Shown: piece after piece, positions 43,859-53,692 of the stretch
How positions within the stretch are numbered: position 1 is the stretch's first letter
How the letters are laid out: the number at the start of each line of letters is the position of its first letter
Assembly: GCA_028767165.1 (NCBI GenBank)
Contig: JARACJ010000006.1
Span: 124,001-188,000 of the forward strand
Direction: 5' to 3'
Source of the DNA: Proteobacteria bacterium DTSAM18
GTDB lineage: Bacteria; Myxococcota_A; UBA796; GCA-2862545
Length of the DNA stretch: 64,000 nt
Program-made: the position numbers and the translations under genes
Notes under the pieces: model-generated
Database searches by the model: none
What the model was told of the DNA's origin: nothing
Seen by the model: the letters and a program-made list of their open reading frames with translations, nothing else

Positions 43859-45736
43859 TCACTTGGCGGCGGCGGTCTTGGCGTCTCCCTCCGGCTGACC
43901 TCCCTCGGGGGTCCAGACGGGCTGGGGCTCGATCCAGGTGTGGGCCTCGTCGAGGATGTGGCGACCCACCTTGTACTTGCGCTCGTCCTGGTTCTTCCAC
44001 AGCTCGCGGAACTTCTGCTCCACGTAGAACTGGGCGTTGCGGGCGAAGGTGTCGGTGAGCTCGAGCGCGGCCTTGGCGTGGGGCGCGTTGGCTTCGAGCA
44101 GCGCCTTGGTGCGGACCACCGTGGCGACCATCACCGTGAGCTCCATCGCGATGTCGACCGAGCGGAACATGAACGCCTGCTTGCGCTCGAGACCGGCCTG
44201 GTAGCGCAGCATGCCATGGAAGACGTTGCGGGCCAGACGACGGGAGGAAGCCTCTGCGTACCGCAGGAAGGGGGCCATCTTGCCGTACTTGCTGTAGGAG
44301 CGGCCGAAGATCTTCGGCAGCCACAGCTTGGGATACCAGGTGGCGTAGAACGCGGCGATCTTGGGCAGAGCCGCCAGCTTGGCACCCACGGTGGCCTTGG
44401 GATCCAGCAGGGGACCAGCCACCTTCAGGTGCTTGTCGACCAGCTCACGGGCCATCATCAGGTGCATGATCTCCGAGGAGCCCTCGAAGATGCGGTTGAT
44501 GCGGCTGTCGCGCATGGCCCGCTCGAGACCCACGGGACGCTCGCCACGGCCGGCGAGGGACCGCTCGGTCTCGTAGCCTCGACCACCCTTGATCTGGATG
44601 GCTTCGTCGGTGATGTCCCAGCCACGGGTGGTGCACCACTCCTTGGCGGCCGACGCCTCGAGGCGGATGTCGTAGCCCTCACGCTGCGACAGCTCGGTGG
44701 CCAGGTTCGACAGGCACTCCATGCCGTACGTGGTGGCAGCCATGTCGGCGAGCTTGTGGGCGATGGCCTCGTGACGACCGACGGGGAGACCCCACTGGAC
44801 GCGCTCGGTGGACCAGCGGCGGCACTCCTCGACCATCATCTTGGCGGCGCCCACACAGGCGGCCGGGATGGACAGACGACCGGTGTTGAGCGTGATGAGC
44901 GCGAGCTTGAGGCCCTTGCCCTCGCCCCACACCAGGTTCTCCTTGGGCACCTTGACCTGGTTGAACTTGATGACGCCGTTCTGCAGCGCGCGCAGACCCA
45001 TGAAGTGGCAGCGGTAGGCCACCTCGACGCCCTCCGAGTCGGCCTCGACGACGAACGCGGAGATCCTGCCCGTGTCCGGGTGGCGGGCCATCACGATGAA
45101 CAGGTCGGCGAAGGTGCCGTTGGTGATCCACAGCTTCTCGCCCGTGATGATGTAGTCGCCGTTGTCGTCCTTCACGACCTCGGTGCCGAGACGGGCGGGG
45201 TCGGATCCGACGTCGGGCTCGGTGAGGGCGAAGGCGGAGATCGCACCCTTGGCACAGGCCGTGAGGTACTTCTGCTTCTGCTCCTCGTTTCCGAACAGCT
45301 TGAGGGGCTGGGGCACACCGATGGAGTTGTGGGCGGAGATCAGCGCCACGCAGTTGCCGTCGTAGCGGCCGATGATCTCGAGGGTCTTGCCGTATTCCAC
45401 GTTGGAGAAGCCGAGACCGCCATACTTCTTCGGGATCTTGATGCCGAAGCAGCCGAGCTCACGGAAGCCGGCGATGACGTCCTCGCCGTACTCGCCCGTT
45501 TCGTCGATCTTCACCGAGTCGACCTTCGTCTGCATGAACTCCTCGAGCTTGCGCTCGAAGACCTTGAATTCCGCGCTGGGCTCGGACTCGGGCCAGGGAT
45601 CGATCCAGTCGACGCGGAGGTCGCCGAGGAACATCGAGCGCAGGAAGCCGCGGCCCTGCCACTCCGCCTCGCGGGACTCCTCGACGAGCTGACGGGACTG
45701 CTCTTCGGAAGCGTTGACCTTGGTATTCTTGGCCAT
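43859..45736 (-). CDS. Long acyl-CoA dehydrogenase (VLCAD/ACAD9-like)
   Basis: 625 residues, the size of VLCAD-type enzymes with a C-terminal extension. FAD enzyme catalysing the first oxidation step of beta-oxidation. Motifs: ALTEPDVGSDPARLGTE, WITNG, GLRALQNG and QIKGGRGYETERS. Catalytic Glu418 is in RIFEGSSEI. The C-terminal third (~430-625) resembles the VLCAD membrane-binding region. Upstream is an operator-like palindrome at 45805-45822. Confidence 0.92.
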   Translation of the reverse strand: MAKNTKVNASEEQSRQLVEESREAEWQGRGFLRSMFLGDLRVDWIDPWPESEPSAEFKVFERKLEEFMQTKVDSVKIDETGEYGEDVIAGFRELGCFGIKIPKKYGGLGFSNVEYGKTLEIIGRYDGNCVALISAHNSIGVPQPLKLFGNEEQKQKYLTACAKGAISAFALTEPDVGSDPARLGTEVVKDDNGDYIITGEKLWITNGTFADLFIVMARHPDTGRISAFVVEADSEGVEVAYRCHFMGLRALQNGVIKFNQVKVPKENLVWGEGKGLKLALITLNTGRLSIPAACVGAAKMMVEECRRWSTERVQWGLPVGRHEAIAHKLADMAATTYGMECLSNLATELSQREGYDIRLEASAAKEWCTTRGWDITDEAIQIKGGRGYETERSLAGRGERPVGLERAMRDSRINRIFEGSSEIMHLMMARELVDKHLKVAGPLLDPKATVGAKLAALPKIAAFYATWYPKLWLPKIFGRSYSKYGKMAPFLRYAEASSRRLARNVFHGMLRYQAGLERKQAFMFRSVDIAMELTVMVATVVRTKALLEANAPHAKAALELTDTFARNAQFYVEQKFRELWKNQDERKYKVGRHILDEAHTWIEPQPVWTPEGGQPEGDAKTAAAK

Positions 45737-45804
45737 GTGAACCCCTGTGTCTTGCCGGGTTGACTACACTGCTCGGCGCGCCTTGTTCGCCGAACCATGT
45801 CCAC

Positions 45805-45822
45805 TACCTAGCATGCTAAGTA
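45805..45822. promoter_or_regulatory. Candidate repressor operator upstream of the acyl-CoA dehydrogenase
   Basis: TACCTAGCATGCTAAGTA is an 18-bp inverted repeat with one mismatched pair (arms TACCTAGCA and TGCTAAGTA). It lies 68 bp before the dehydrogenase start (45736), where a TetR/FadR-type fatty-acid repressor could bind. The regulator is not in this window. Confidence 0.45.
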
Positions 45823-45939
45823 TCTGTTCGGGATCGGTATGGGGGGAATTCGAGGCACGGGTGTTGCCCACCTTTCGGACACAACGAACAATTCCACGGT
45901 TTCTTCCTGCCAATTGCATCCACGTACGGGATCCTTCAG

Positions 45940-46560
45940 ATGCTTAGCCTGCACACCAAATTCTTCTGGGACGGCTCGGACGCCCACGCGGGGGAGGGCG
46001 CATTCGCCCTGTTGGAGCGGACCAACGAACACCTGCTCTGGTGGTTCGTGGCCCCTCATGGGGCGGAGCCTCCCCCCTCCCACCCCGTCGGCCCCACCCC
46101 AGGGCTGTGGAACCACGAGGTCGTGGAGCTCTTCGTGAAGGGCCCCGGCCCGGCCTACACCGAGCTCGAGGCCGCCGCGAGCGGCCACTACCTCCCGCTT
46201 CGGCTCAAGGACGTGCGTCAGCCCACCCGCGAGGCATGGCCGCTGCGCTTCGACGCCGCCATCCTGGGTGACTGGTGGACCGGCCTGATGCGGGTTCCCC
46301 TGGACGATCTTCCACCTCCTCCCTGGACGGGGAACCTCTACCGCATCCACGGTGCGCCCCGACGCCACCTGTGTGCCTTTCCCGTGCCGGCCGCCGCACC
46401 GGACTTCCACCAGCCCCACCACTTCGGCCCCCTGCCGGATGCACGCCTGCAGCCAGCGTCTCCTGGGGAGCGCCTGGCCTGGGCGTCGGGCCTCGACGCA
46501 CCCGGACTCGATCTGTCGGCGCTGGAGAGCGCGTGGGCAGGGTTCACGGAAGCCCCCTAG
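45940..46560 (+). CDS. CBM9-like (DOMON-type) domain protein
   Basis: 206 residues. Sequence MLSLHTKFFWDGSDAHAGEG, LWWFVAPHGAEPP and LWNHEVVELFVKGPGP is the family 9 carbohydrate-binding-like fold often found attached to enzymes, here alone. There is no signal peptide. Probably binds a small ligand or acts as part of a larger system elsewhere; not further identifiable. Start ATG at 45940 has only a weak RBS. Confidence 0.7.
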   Translation: MLSLHTKFFWDGSDAHAGEGAFALLERTNEHLLWWFVAPHGAEPPPSHPVGPTPGLWNHEVVELFVKGPGPAYTELEAAASGHYLPLRLKDVRQPTREAWPLRFDAAILGDWWTGLMRVPLDDLPPPPWTGNLYRIHGAPRRHLCAFPVPAAAPDFHQPHHFGPLPDARLQPASPGERLAWASGLDAPGLDLSALESAWAGFTEAP

Positions 46561-46628
46561 GCGCTTGCCGCTCTCGTTGTTGAGGATGGACCTCCCCTTC
46601 GGTACCCTGCAGGACCCAGGGAGACCCC

Positions 46629-48377
46629 ATGCACCGCGCCCCGCTCCTCTTCGCACTGCTGCTTCCCACCATCGCCAGGGCCGAGTGGCCCGCCGGGGCG
46701 GTGGTGGATCCCGGCGCCTACCTCGACATCCCGGCCGAGGGGTTCGTGTCCTTCGAGCAGATCGCGGCCGGCCTCGTCCCGCAGGCGGTCAGCCTCGAGA
46801 ACATCTCCGGCGGCTCGAGCGGCAGCATCGCGGTGTACAGCTACGATCTCGAGGACATCAACGTGTACCTCACCGTGAACGAGCTCACGCTCACGCCGAT
46901 CGACGACGCCATCGCGCTCGACCTCGACCTCACCATCGAGGTCGGCACCGCCGACACCCCCATCGACGCCACCCTCGGGGGCGGCCTGTTCATCGAGCTC
47001 GTCACCGAGACCTGCGAGATCTGGATGGACCCGGTCGACCTCACCCTGTCCACCCAGATCGACCTCACCCTCAACGACACCGAGTACCCTCCGTTCCTCG
47101 AAGCACACATCGAGACCCCTGTCGAAGGCCGGGAGTACGATCTCCTCATCGACGGCAACGCCTTCAACTCCGAGGACTGCGTGATGGGCGACATCGTCGA
47201 GGGGATCGACGATGCCCTCGACTGGCTCGGCGACGACGAAGGCATCGTCGGGATCATCTTCAACCAGCTGCAGCCCACCCTCGAGGCACAGATCACCGAT
47301 CTGCTCCCCCTGATCACCGACTCGGTGGCCGAGGTCACCGCGAGCCTGTCCCAGGTCCAGCCGGTCGACCTCATGGGTGCGCAGCTCGAGTTCTCGTTGG
47401 AGCCCACCCAGGTCATCCTCAATGGGGAGGGCATGCGCGTGGCCCTCGGCACCCGCTTCCAGGCCCCTCTCCCCGACCCCTGCATCGCGGCCGTGGATCC
47501 GCGCAGCTCCCGCCAGACCGTGCCTTCCACCGGTGCGCTGTACCCCCTGGCCTTCGACGGCTTCGCCCCGGGCGACCAGCTCGGCATCCTCATCAACGAC
47601 GACGCCATCAACCAGGCCCTGTACGCGGCCTGGCGCGGTGGCCTGCTGTGCCAGACCATCCGGGGCGACCTCCCCGGGATCGACCTTCCGATCCCCCTCG
47701 ATGCAGGGCTGCTCAAGCTCCTCGCCGGCGACGCCTTCGATCCCATCCTGGAGGACGGCGCCGACCTGCAGATCGCCACGCGACCGCTGCGCCCTCCCGT
47801 GGCCTACCCGGCCGACGACACCCTCATGGCGGCCCGGGTGGAAGCCCTCGGCGTCGACATGTACGCGGCCATCGATGGCCGCATGGCCCGTGCGGTGGGC
47901 GTCGAGCTGGCCGCGGAGATGGGCATCGCCCCCGGCTTCGACGGCACCACCGGCCAGCTCGATGTGGACCTGGCCTTCGACGCCTCGTCCATCGAGTCCG
48001 CCGTGATCTTCAACGACCTCGCCCCGGAGGCCAGCGAGCGGGTCGGCAACGGCCTGTCCGGCCTCCTCGACACCCTCATCGGCCCGCTGCTGGAGAGCGC
48101 ACTCGGCGACCTCGGCTTCACCCTGCCGGTGTTCGCGTTCGACCTCGCAGGCGAGACCACCGAGCTCGGCCTGACCGACCTCGATCTGGCCATGACGGGG
48201 CCCGCCGCGGACTTCGTGGGCGTGTACGGCGCGATCGGCGATGTCCCCTATTCTTCCGAGGGAACCGACGGATGCACCGGCTGCCGCCAACCAGCCGGTG
48301 CCGCACCCTGGCTGTGGTTCGGCCTGTTGTCCACAGCTGCGCTACGCAGGAGGAAGTACCTCGAAAATCACCGATGA
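46629..48377 (+). CDS. Secreted protein with MYXO-CTERM tail, possible lipid-binding fold
   Basis: 582 residues. Signal peptide (LLFALLLPTIARAEW). The mature part alternates beta-strands with Leu-rich helices (LDLDLTIEVGT, LTLSTQIDLTL, EQIAAGLV) and lacks enzyme motifs; the pattern loosely recalls TULIP/BPI lipid-binding domains, which is speculative. The end (GCTGCRQPAGAAPWLWFGLL...RRRK) has a Cys-Gly stretch, a hydrophobic helix and basic residues, a MYXO-CTERM-like sorting signal. GGGAGACC precedes ATG. Confidence 0.8.
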   Translation: MHRAPLLFALLLPTIARAEWPAGAVVDPGAYLDIPAEGFVSFEQIAAGLVPQAVSLENISGGSSGSIAVYSYDLEDINVYLTVNELTLTPIDDAIALDLDLTIEVGTADTPIDATLGGGLFIELVTETCEIWMDPVDLTLSTQIDLTLNDTEYPPFLEAHIETPVEGREYDLLIDGNAFNSEDCVMGDIVEGIDDALDWLGDDEGIVGIIFNQLQPTLEAQITDLLPLITDSVAEVTASLSQVQPVDLMGAQLEFSLEPTQVILNGEGMRVALGTRFQAPLPDPCIAAVDPRSSRQTVPSTGALYPLAFDGFAPGDQLGILINDDAINQALYAAWRGGLLCQTIRGDLPGIDLPIPLDAGLLKLLAGDAFDPILEDGADLQIATRPLRPPVAYPADDTLMAARVEALGVDMYAAIDGRMARAVGVELAAEMGIAPGFDGTTGQLDVDLAFDASSIESAVIFNDLAPEASERVGNGLSGLLDTLIGPLLESALGDLGFTLPVFAFDLAGETTELGLTDLDLAMTGPAADFVGVYGAIGDVPYSSEGTDGCTGCRQPAGAAPWLWFGLLSTAALRRRKYLENHR

Positions 48378-48407
48378 AGGTGAGACAATCGTCGGCGTGA
48401 GGTGAAC

Positions 48408-50651
48408 ATGTCCCGACTGCCGATTCTCTCGATGCTCCTCTGTTCCGGCTGCATCATCTCCCCGTCCACCATCGCAGATCTCGCCGACGCCGACGCCGAC
48501 GGCGACTTCAGCATCGCCTCCGGCGGCACCGACTGCGACGACGACAACCCGGCCGTCAACGGCCTGATCCACGAGATCTGTGGCGACGGTCTCGACAACG
48601 ACTGCGATGGCCACATCGACGACGTCGCTCCGGATGCCCCCTGGTGGCACCCCGATGTCGATGCCGACACCTTCGGTGACGCCACCGCCGGCGTCCAGGC
48701 CTGCGAAGCGCCCCAGGGCTTCATCCTCGATGGCACCGACTGCGACGATGCCTCCGCGTCCGCCCACCCGGGTGCCGCCGAGCAGTGCGACGACGTCGAC
48801 AACGACTGCGACGATCAGATCGACGAGTCGGGCACCCCACGCGACTGGTACATCGACGCCGATGGCGACGACCACGGCACCGGCGAGCGCCAGCTCCTGC
48901 AGTGCAAGCGGCCCGAGGGGCCCCTCGGGCAGTACCCCGGCGACTGCAACGACGACGATCCCACGATCCATCCCCACGCGGAGGAGATCCACTACGACGG
49001 CATCGATCAGGACTGCGATCCCGCCTACGAGAACGACGCCGATGAAGACGGCTTCGACGCCGACTTCACCGGCGGCACCGACTGCGACGACCAGCGGCCC
49101 GACATCCACCCCTCCGCCGAGGAGGTCTTCTACGACGGCACCGACCAGGACTGCGAGCCCACCAACGAGTGGGACGCCGACGGCGATGGCCACAGCCTCG
49201 TCGGCGCACCAGACGGCACCGCAGACGACTGCGACGACACCAGCCACCTGATCTTCCCCGGTGCGCCGGAGCTGTACTACGACGGCACCGATCAAGACTG
49301 CAATCCGGCCAACGAGTGGGATGCCGACCTCGACGGCCACACCGTCGAGGGCGCCGCCACCGGCACCGGCGACGACTGCGACGACACCGATCCCGATGTC
49401 CGGCCCGGCGCCACCGAGATCTGGTACGACGGCGTCGATCAGGACTGCGACGACTGGTCCGACTTCGACCAGGACCGCGACGGCTACGACCTCACCGGAA
49501 GCGACTGCGACGACACCCTGGCCTCCGTGAACCCGAGCGCCACGGAGGTCTGCGACAACGGACTCGACGACGACTGCGACGGCTCGCCCGGGGCCTGCGA
49601 GATCGACACCTCCCTCGATCTCGACGACCTGTGGATCGTCACCGACTGGCTCGACGGCGAGCCGGGCGACATCCGCATCCACAGGGGGTCGAGCTACAGC
49701 TGGCTGCTCATCTCCAGCACCGACGCCTCCGACACCACCGTCCGCGTCTACGAGCTCGATCAGCTGGCGCAGTCCGAGCTCGACGATCCCGTCACCACCC
49801 TCGAGCTCGATGGCCTCACCCGCTGGAGCGCGCTGTGCGATCTCGACGACGCCGGTGAGCCCGCGCTGTTCGTGCGCCCCCTGTCCGACGACCAGGTCGA
49901 CGTCTGGACCCAGCCCTGGGCCAGCAGCCTGTCGACCACCGCCGACCACGACTGGTCCCTCACCTCCGACGACGCCCTGCTCGGTGCTTGCCTGCGGCGC
50001 GACGGCGCCGATGCCCTCGCCCGGGTCGACGAGGTCGCCGGCGGCGCCGATCTGGTGCACCTGGAGGTCGGCGCATCCGGCTACGGCAGCCCCACCACCA
50101 GTGCCGCCGTCGCACTCGACGCCGTGCCCTACCTGATGAGCAGCTCGCCCGGTTCCGCGTGCATGGCCGTGTCCAGCGAGTCCTGGTGCTGGAGCAGCAT
50201 CCCCACGGCCTCCGGCTCCGATGCAGAGCACGATGCCGACCTCACCCAGCTGCACGTCCACACCGGACTCACGGTGGCGAGCTACGATGGCGAGTCACCT
50301 ACCGTGTTCGATGCCGACGATGGGCCCACGGAGATGAGCCTGAGCCTGGGCGAGTGGGCCACGCCGGTTCGCTTCGAGGGCGGTGCCTCCCCAGATGTCG
50401 CCTGGGCGCGCCACAACCTCTTCGGCGACTTCTACTCGCTGCGCCTCATCCGGCAGCCCACCGCGGCGGACGCCTCGTTCCCCACCGCCTGGTATGTCAG
50501 CCTGTCCCTGGCGGAACAGAACGCCATCCTGACCGCCCTCCAGCCCGTTCCCGTGCCGGCCTACCCGAACCACGATGCCATCGCGGGTGTCCTGTACGAC
50601 GACGACAACGATCAGTTCCGCGTCTTTGTGGTCGCCGGCCAGGGATTCTGA
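48408..50651 (+). CDS. Lipoprotein with seven MopE-type metal-binding repeats
   Basis: 747 residues. ATG at 48408 with GAGG 5 nt upstream; lipobox LLCSGC. Residues ~40-405 hold seven MopE-type (PF11617) repeats, each with a DCDD(D/T) motif followed by (D/N)QDCD or DNDCD, such as TDCDDDNPAVNG and IDQDCDPAYENDADEDG. These calcium-binding units are common in myxobacterial surface proteins. The C-terminal ~340 residues lack similar motifs; beta-rich, possibly a propeller. Surface adhesin or scaffold. Confidence 0.9.
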   Translation: MSRLPILSMLLCSGCIISPSTIADLADADADGDFSIASGGTDCDDDNPAVNGLIHEICGDGLDNDCDGHIDDVAPDAPWWHPDVDADTFGDATAGVQACEAPQGFILDGTDCDDASASAHPGAAEQCDDVDNDCDDQIDESGTPRDWYIDADGDDHGTGERQLLQCKRPEGPLGQYPGDCNDDDPTIHPHAEEIHYDGIDQDCDPAYENDADEDGFDADFTGGTDCDDQRPDIHPSAEEVFYDGTDQDCEPTNEWDADGDGHSLVGAPDGTADDCDDTSHLIFPGAPELYYDGTDQDCNPANEWDADLDGHTVEGAATGTGDDCDDTDPDVRPGATEIWYDGVDQDCDDWSDFDQDRDGYDLTGSDCDDTLASVNPSATEVCDNGLDDDCDGSPGACEIDTSLDLDDLWIVTDWLDGEPGDIRIHRGSSYSWLLISSTDASDTTVRVYELDQLAQSELDDPVTTLELDGLTRWSALCDLDDAGEPALFVRPLSDDQVDVWTQPWASSLSTTADHDWSLTSDDALLGACLRRDGADALARVDEVAGGADLVHLEVGASGYGSPTTSAAVALDAVPYLMSSSPGSACMAVSSESWCWSSIPTASGSDAEHDADLTQLHVHTGLTVASYDGESPTVFDADDGPTEMSLSLGEWATPVRFEGGASPDVAWARHNLFGDFYSLRLIRQPTAADASFPTAWYVSLSLAEQNAILTALQPVPVPAYPNHDAIAGVLYDDDNDQFRVFVVAGQGF
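48519..49605 (+). repeat. Seven MopE-type repeats
   Basis: Region coding for the seven DCDD/DQDCD repeats of the MopE-like lipoprotein. Boundaries are approximate. Confidence 0.75.
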
Positions 50652-50733
50652 CCCCGATCCATGATACGCGTGCGCATACCGTTCCCCGCGGGCCCGCCGG
50701 TTTCGGGCACCCGCACACCTTCCTGGAGGCTCC

Positions 50734-51249
50734 ATGAGCAACCCTGTCGCCGTGTTCAACACGTCCGAAGGCACCTTCAAGGCCGAGCTGTTCATCGACA
50801 GCATGCCCGTCACCGCAGGCAACTTCATCAAGCTGGCCAAGTCCGGGTTCTACAACGGCCTGCACTTCCACCGGGTCATCCCCGACTTCATGCTGCAGTT
50901 CGGCTGTGAGTTCTCCAAGAACCCCAACGACCCCCGCGCTGGCACCGGCAGCTCCCCCCTCGGCAACATCCAGGACGAGCACCCCGAGGACGCCAAGTTC
51001 TCCAACGAGCCCGGCACGCTGTCCATGGCGAACACCGGCCGTCCGAACTCCGGTGGCGCCCAGTTCTTCATCAACACCGCGCACAACAGCTACCTCGACT
51101 GGTGGGACCGCCGCACCCCGAGCGCCCACCCCGTGTTCGGCAAGATCACCGAGGGCATGGACGTCGTGAAGACCATCGAGGGTCTCGGCTCCCGCAGCGG
51201 TCGCCTCAAGGCCCCCGTGAAGATGCACAGCGTCACCATCGAGGAGTGA
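50734..51249 (+). CDS. Cyclophilin-type peptidyl-prolyl isomerase
   Basis: 171 residues. Active-site signatures [32 protein letters not shown] and [18 protein letters not shown] mark a complete cyclophilin. No signal peptide: cytoplasmic folding catalyst. Good RBS GGAGGC at ATG. Followed by two tandem terminators. Confidence 0.94.
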   Translation: MSNPVAVFNTSEGTFKAELFIDSMPVTAGNFIKLAKSGFYNGLHFHRVIPDFMLQFGCEFSKNPNDPRAGTGSSPLGNIQDEHPEDAKFSNEPGTLSMANTGRPNSGGAQFFINTAHNSYLDWWDRRTPSAHPVFGKITEGMDVVKTIEGLGSRSGRLKAPVKMHSVTIEE

Positions 51250-51284
51250 GGCGTCGGTGCCAACCCGGCGCCCCTCTCACGCAC

Positions 51285-51316
51285 GAGCCCCCGACGCCTG
51301 ATGGCGCCGGGGGCTC
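51285..51316 (+). terminator. First terminator after cyclophilin
   Basis: Fourteen-bp stem GAGCCCCCGACGCC/GGCGCCGGGGGCTC (one mismatch) and TGAT loop, followed by TGTCGC. Confidence 0.6.
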
Positions 51317-51330
51317 TGTCGCACCTGGCC

Positions 51331-51362
51331 AAGCCCCCGAAGTCCACCGACATCGGGGGCTT
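51331..51362. terminator. Second terminator, between cyclophilin and convergent gene
   Basis: Perfect AAGCCCCCGA/TCGGGGGCTT stem with a 12-nt loop, followed by TCTCGTTC on the plus strand. It sits between cyclophilin and the converging 51414 gene and may serve both. Confidence 0.75.
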
Positions 51363-51413
51363 TCTCGTTCGCGTCCCTCGACCCACCACGACTCCGAAGG
51401 TGGGTGTCCCAGG

Positions 51414-52106
51414 CTACATCGGGGCAGGAATCGCCAGGGGCCGCTTGTCTTCGGTGGGAGGGGGAGGCGGCGGTGCCACCTCCACCGGCGCCGGCCGCAG
51501 GTAGCCGAAGGGGCGTTCCCGGTGACGCACGAGCTCTCCGAAGCGGAAGCCGATGTCGACGCCGATGGAGGCAGACAGGATCGGAAGCCCCTCCCAACCC
51601 CAGGGGACCCACTGGGACATGATGGCGTTGCCCTGCACGTAGAACGCGAGCTGCAGGCCGAAGCCCTCCCCGAGGGGAAGATCGATGCCGAATTTGGGCT
51701 GGACGTAGGCGAACACCTGTTCGCTGCTCTCTACCAACCAGGCATCGTACCAGGCGCTTCCCAGCGGCACCGTGGTGAAGCCGATGCCACCGCCGAGGGT
51801 GAGGAAGCGGCTGGCGTTGCCCGATCCCCACCAGTGCGAGCCCACCGAACCGCCGAGCTTGAACATCATGCGGCTGTCGTCGGACCAGCAGACGGCGGAG
51901 TCGGTGCCCGCGCGAAGGCCACGCTCCTGGGAGAAGACGCTCCCCGCGTTGAGACACCAGAACGACAGGCTCTGGGCCTCGACCGGACCGGGCGCGAGCC
52001 AGCTCAGGGCATCCAGCGACAACGTGGCCGCCCGGCCCGCCTCGGCCTGGTTCACGCCACAGCACATGGCCGCTCCCAGCCATCCCCAACGACGCCAGCT
52101 CCCCAT
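51414..52106 (-). CDS. Exported beta-rich surface protein with Pro-rich tail
   Basis: 230 residues from the ATG at 52106; GGGAGG lies 6 nt upstream. A signal peptide (WGWLGAAMCCGVNQAEA) precedes a beta-rich body with aromatic Gly turns (LTLGGGIGFTTVPLGSAWYDAWL, GLQLAFYVQGNAIMSQW) that resembles an outer-membrane barrel. A Pro-rich segment (VAPPPPPPTED) closes the protein. Function unknown. Confidence 0.7.
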   Translation of the reverse strand: MGSWRRWGWLGAAMCCGVNQAEAGRAATLSLDALSWLAPGPVEAQSLSFWCLNAGSVFSQERGLRAGTDSAVCWSDDSRMMFKLGGSVGSHWWGSGNASRFLTLGGGIGFTTVPLGSAWYDAWLVESSEQVFAYVQPKFGIDLPLGEGFGLQLAFYVQGNAIMSQWVPWGWEGLPILSASIGVDIGFRFGELVRHRERPFGYLRPAPVEVAPPPPPPTEDKRPLAIPAPM

Positions 52107-52191
52107 CCTCATCCTCCCGTGGACCCCACCATGTTCGTCCATGCCACGATGGGCTGAACCCGTATGGTATCACCCCGTCCGGAGAGGCCCT

Positions 52192-53679
52192 ATGACACTG
52201 CCACCTCGGACCTTCAAGTCATGCATCTGCTTGACCCTCGCTTTTGGCGCATGCGCCGATGTCACGCCACCCCCGTGGGCACCGGGCAGGTCCGTCCCGA
52301 CCGACTCGGGCATCACGCCGGATTCGGGGATCGAGGTGCAGCTGCCCCGCTCCCTGCGGGGCGTGTACGTGGCCACGGTGATCGGCCTGGACTTTCCAGC
52401 AGGTGCCCCCCCCGCAGAACAACCCGATGCCTTGCGCACCCTCATCGACCAGGCCCACGACGCGGGCATGAACGCCGTGTTCCTGCAGGTGCGTCCCGAG
52501 GGCGATGCACTGTACCGAAGCGCCCTCGAGCCCTGGTCCCGCTACCTGACGGGTCTACAAGGTGTCGATCCGGGCTACGACCCGCTGCAGACGGCGATCG
52601 ACCATGCGCACGCCCTGGGCCTTCAGGTCCACGCATGGATCAACCCCTACCGGGCGGCGCGGCAGCGCACCGATGCGCTGGACGACGCCCACATGGCGCG
52701 CCGCTTTCCCGACCACGCCCACGATCACGGCAGCTACCTGTGGATGGACCCGGGGGCCGTGGAGGTCCGTGAGCACATCGTGGATGTCACCGCCGATCTG
52801 CTTGCGTCCTACGACGTCGATGGGCTGCACCTCGACGACTACTTCTACCCCTACCCCTCCACCGACGGCCCGGACGACTTCCCCGACGGGCTCACCTGGC
52901 AGGCCTACGTGGACGGCGGCGGCACGTTGTCCCGGGGCGACTGGCGACGGCACAACGTCCACACGCTGGTGGCGTCGCTGCACGAGCTCGTCCGGGACGA
53001 GGCGCCCCACATCACCTTCGGCATCTCACCGTTCGGGATCTACAGGCCCGGGATGCCCGAAGGCATCGTGGGGCTCGACCAGGTCGAGGCCATCTACAGC
53101 GACCCGCTGCACTGGCTCGAGCAGGACCACGTCGACTACCTGGCACCACAGCTGTACTGGCCCACCACCCGCACGGCCCAGGCCTTCGAGCCCCTGCTCG
53201 ACTGGTGGGCGGACCAGACCCCGGACCACATCGGGCTCGCACCGGCGCTCATCTGGTCCAACCACGAGACCAGCGACGAGTGGCCCTCCTCCGAGTTCGC
53301 GCTGCAGCATCGCCTCGTCGCCGATCACCCAGACGCCAGCGTGACGGGCTTCCTGGGGTTCCGGGCACGCGCCCTGTCCGACGACGGGCTGCTGCCCACC
53401 ATCCGTCCGACGGGGGCGGCCCTCCCACCGCAGAGCCCGAGGGCGTCCTCCCGCTGCACGGCCCCCTCGCCGACCCTCGGGGACGACGCGGTCCGCCTTT
53501 CCAATGCATGTCCCGACGCCCGGTTCGCCGTCCTGCTCCGTGTCGAGGAGGGACACGCCAGGTTGCTCGACGTCGTGGGCGTGGCAGAGAGCCTGCCGTT
53601 GCCGGAAGACCGTGCGGATCTCCACATCGCGACGGTCGCCCGGGACGGTCGCCTGAGCCCGGCGGTCCCGCTGCCCTGA
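52192..53679 (+). CDS. Glycosyl-hydrolase-like family 10 (DUF187/YngK-type) lipoprotein
   Basis: 495 residues. ATG at 52192 after GGAGAGG; lipobox LAFGAC. The GHL10-like barrel spans ~55-390, with VFLQVRPEGDALYRS, HAWINPYRA, DGLHLDDYFYPYP and APQLYWP. Such proteins are thought to hydrolyse glycosidic bonds in peptidoglycan or other polysaccharide, though few are tested. The C-terminus is beta-rich. Lipid-anchored in the envelope. Confidence 0.88.
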   Translation: MTLPPRTFKSCICLTLAFGACADVTPPPWAPGRSVPTDSGITPDSGIEVQLPRSLRGVYVATVIGLDFPAGAPPAEQPDALRTLIDQAHDAGMNAVFLQVRPEGDALYRSALEPWSRYLTGLQGVDPGYDPLQTAIDHAHALGLQVHAWINPYRAARQRTDALDDAHMARRFPDHAHDHGSYLWMDPGAVEVREHIVDVTADLLASYDVDGLHLDDYFYPYPSTDGPDDFPDGLTWQAYVDGGGTLSRGDWRRHNVHTLVASLHELVRDEAPHITFGISPFGIYRPGMPEGIVGLDQVEAIYSDPLHWLEQDHVDYLAPQLYWPTTRTAQAFEPLLDWWADQTPDHIGLAPALIWSNHETSDEWPSSEFALQHRLVADHPDASVTGFLGFRARALSDDGLLPTIRPTGAALPPQSPRASSRCTAPSPTLGDDAVRLSNACPDARFAVLLRVEEGHARLLDVVGVAESLPLPEDRADLHIATVARDGRLSPAVPLP

Positions 53680-53692
53680 GGAGAGCGACGCG

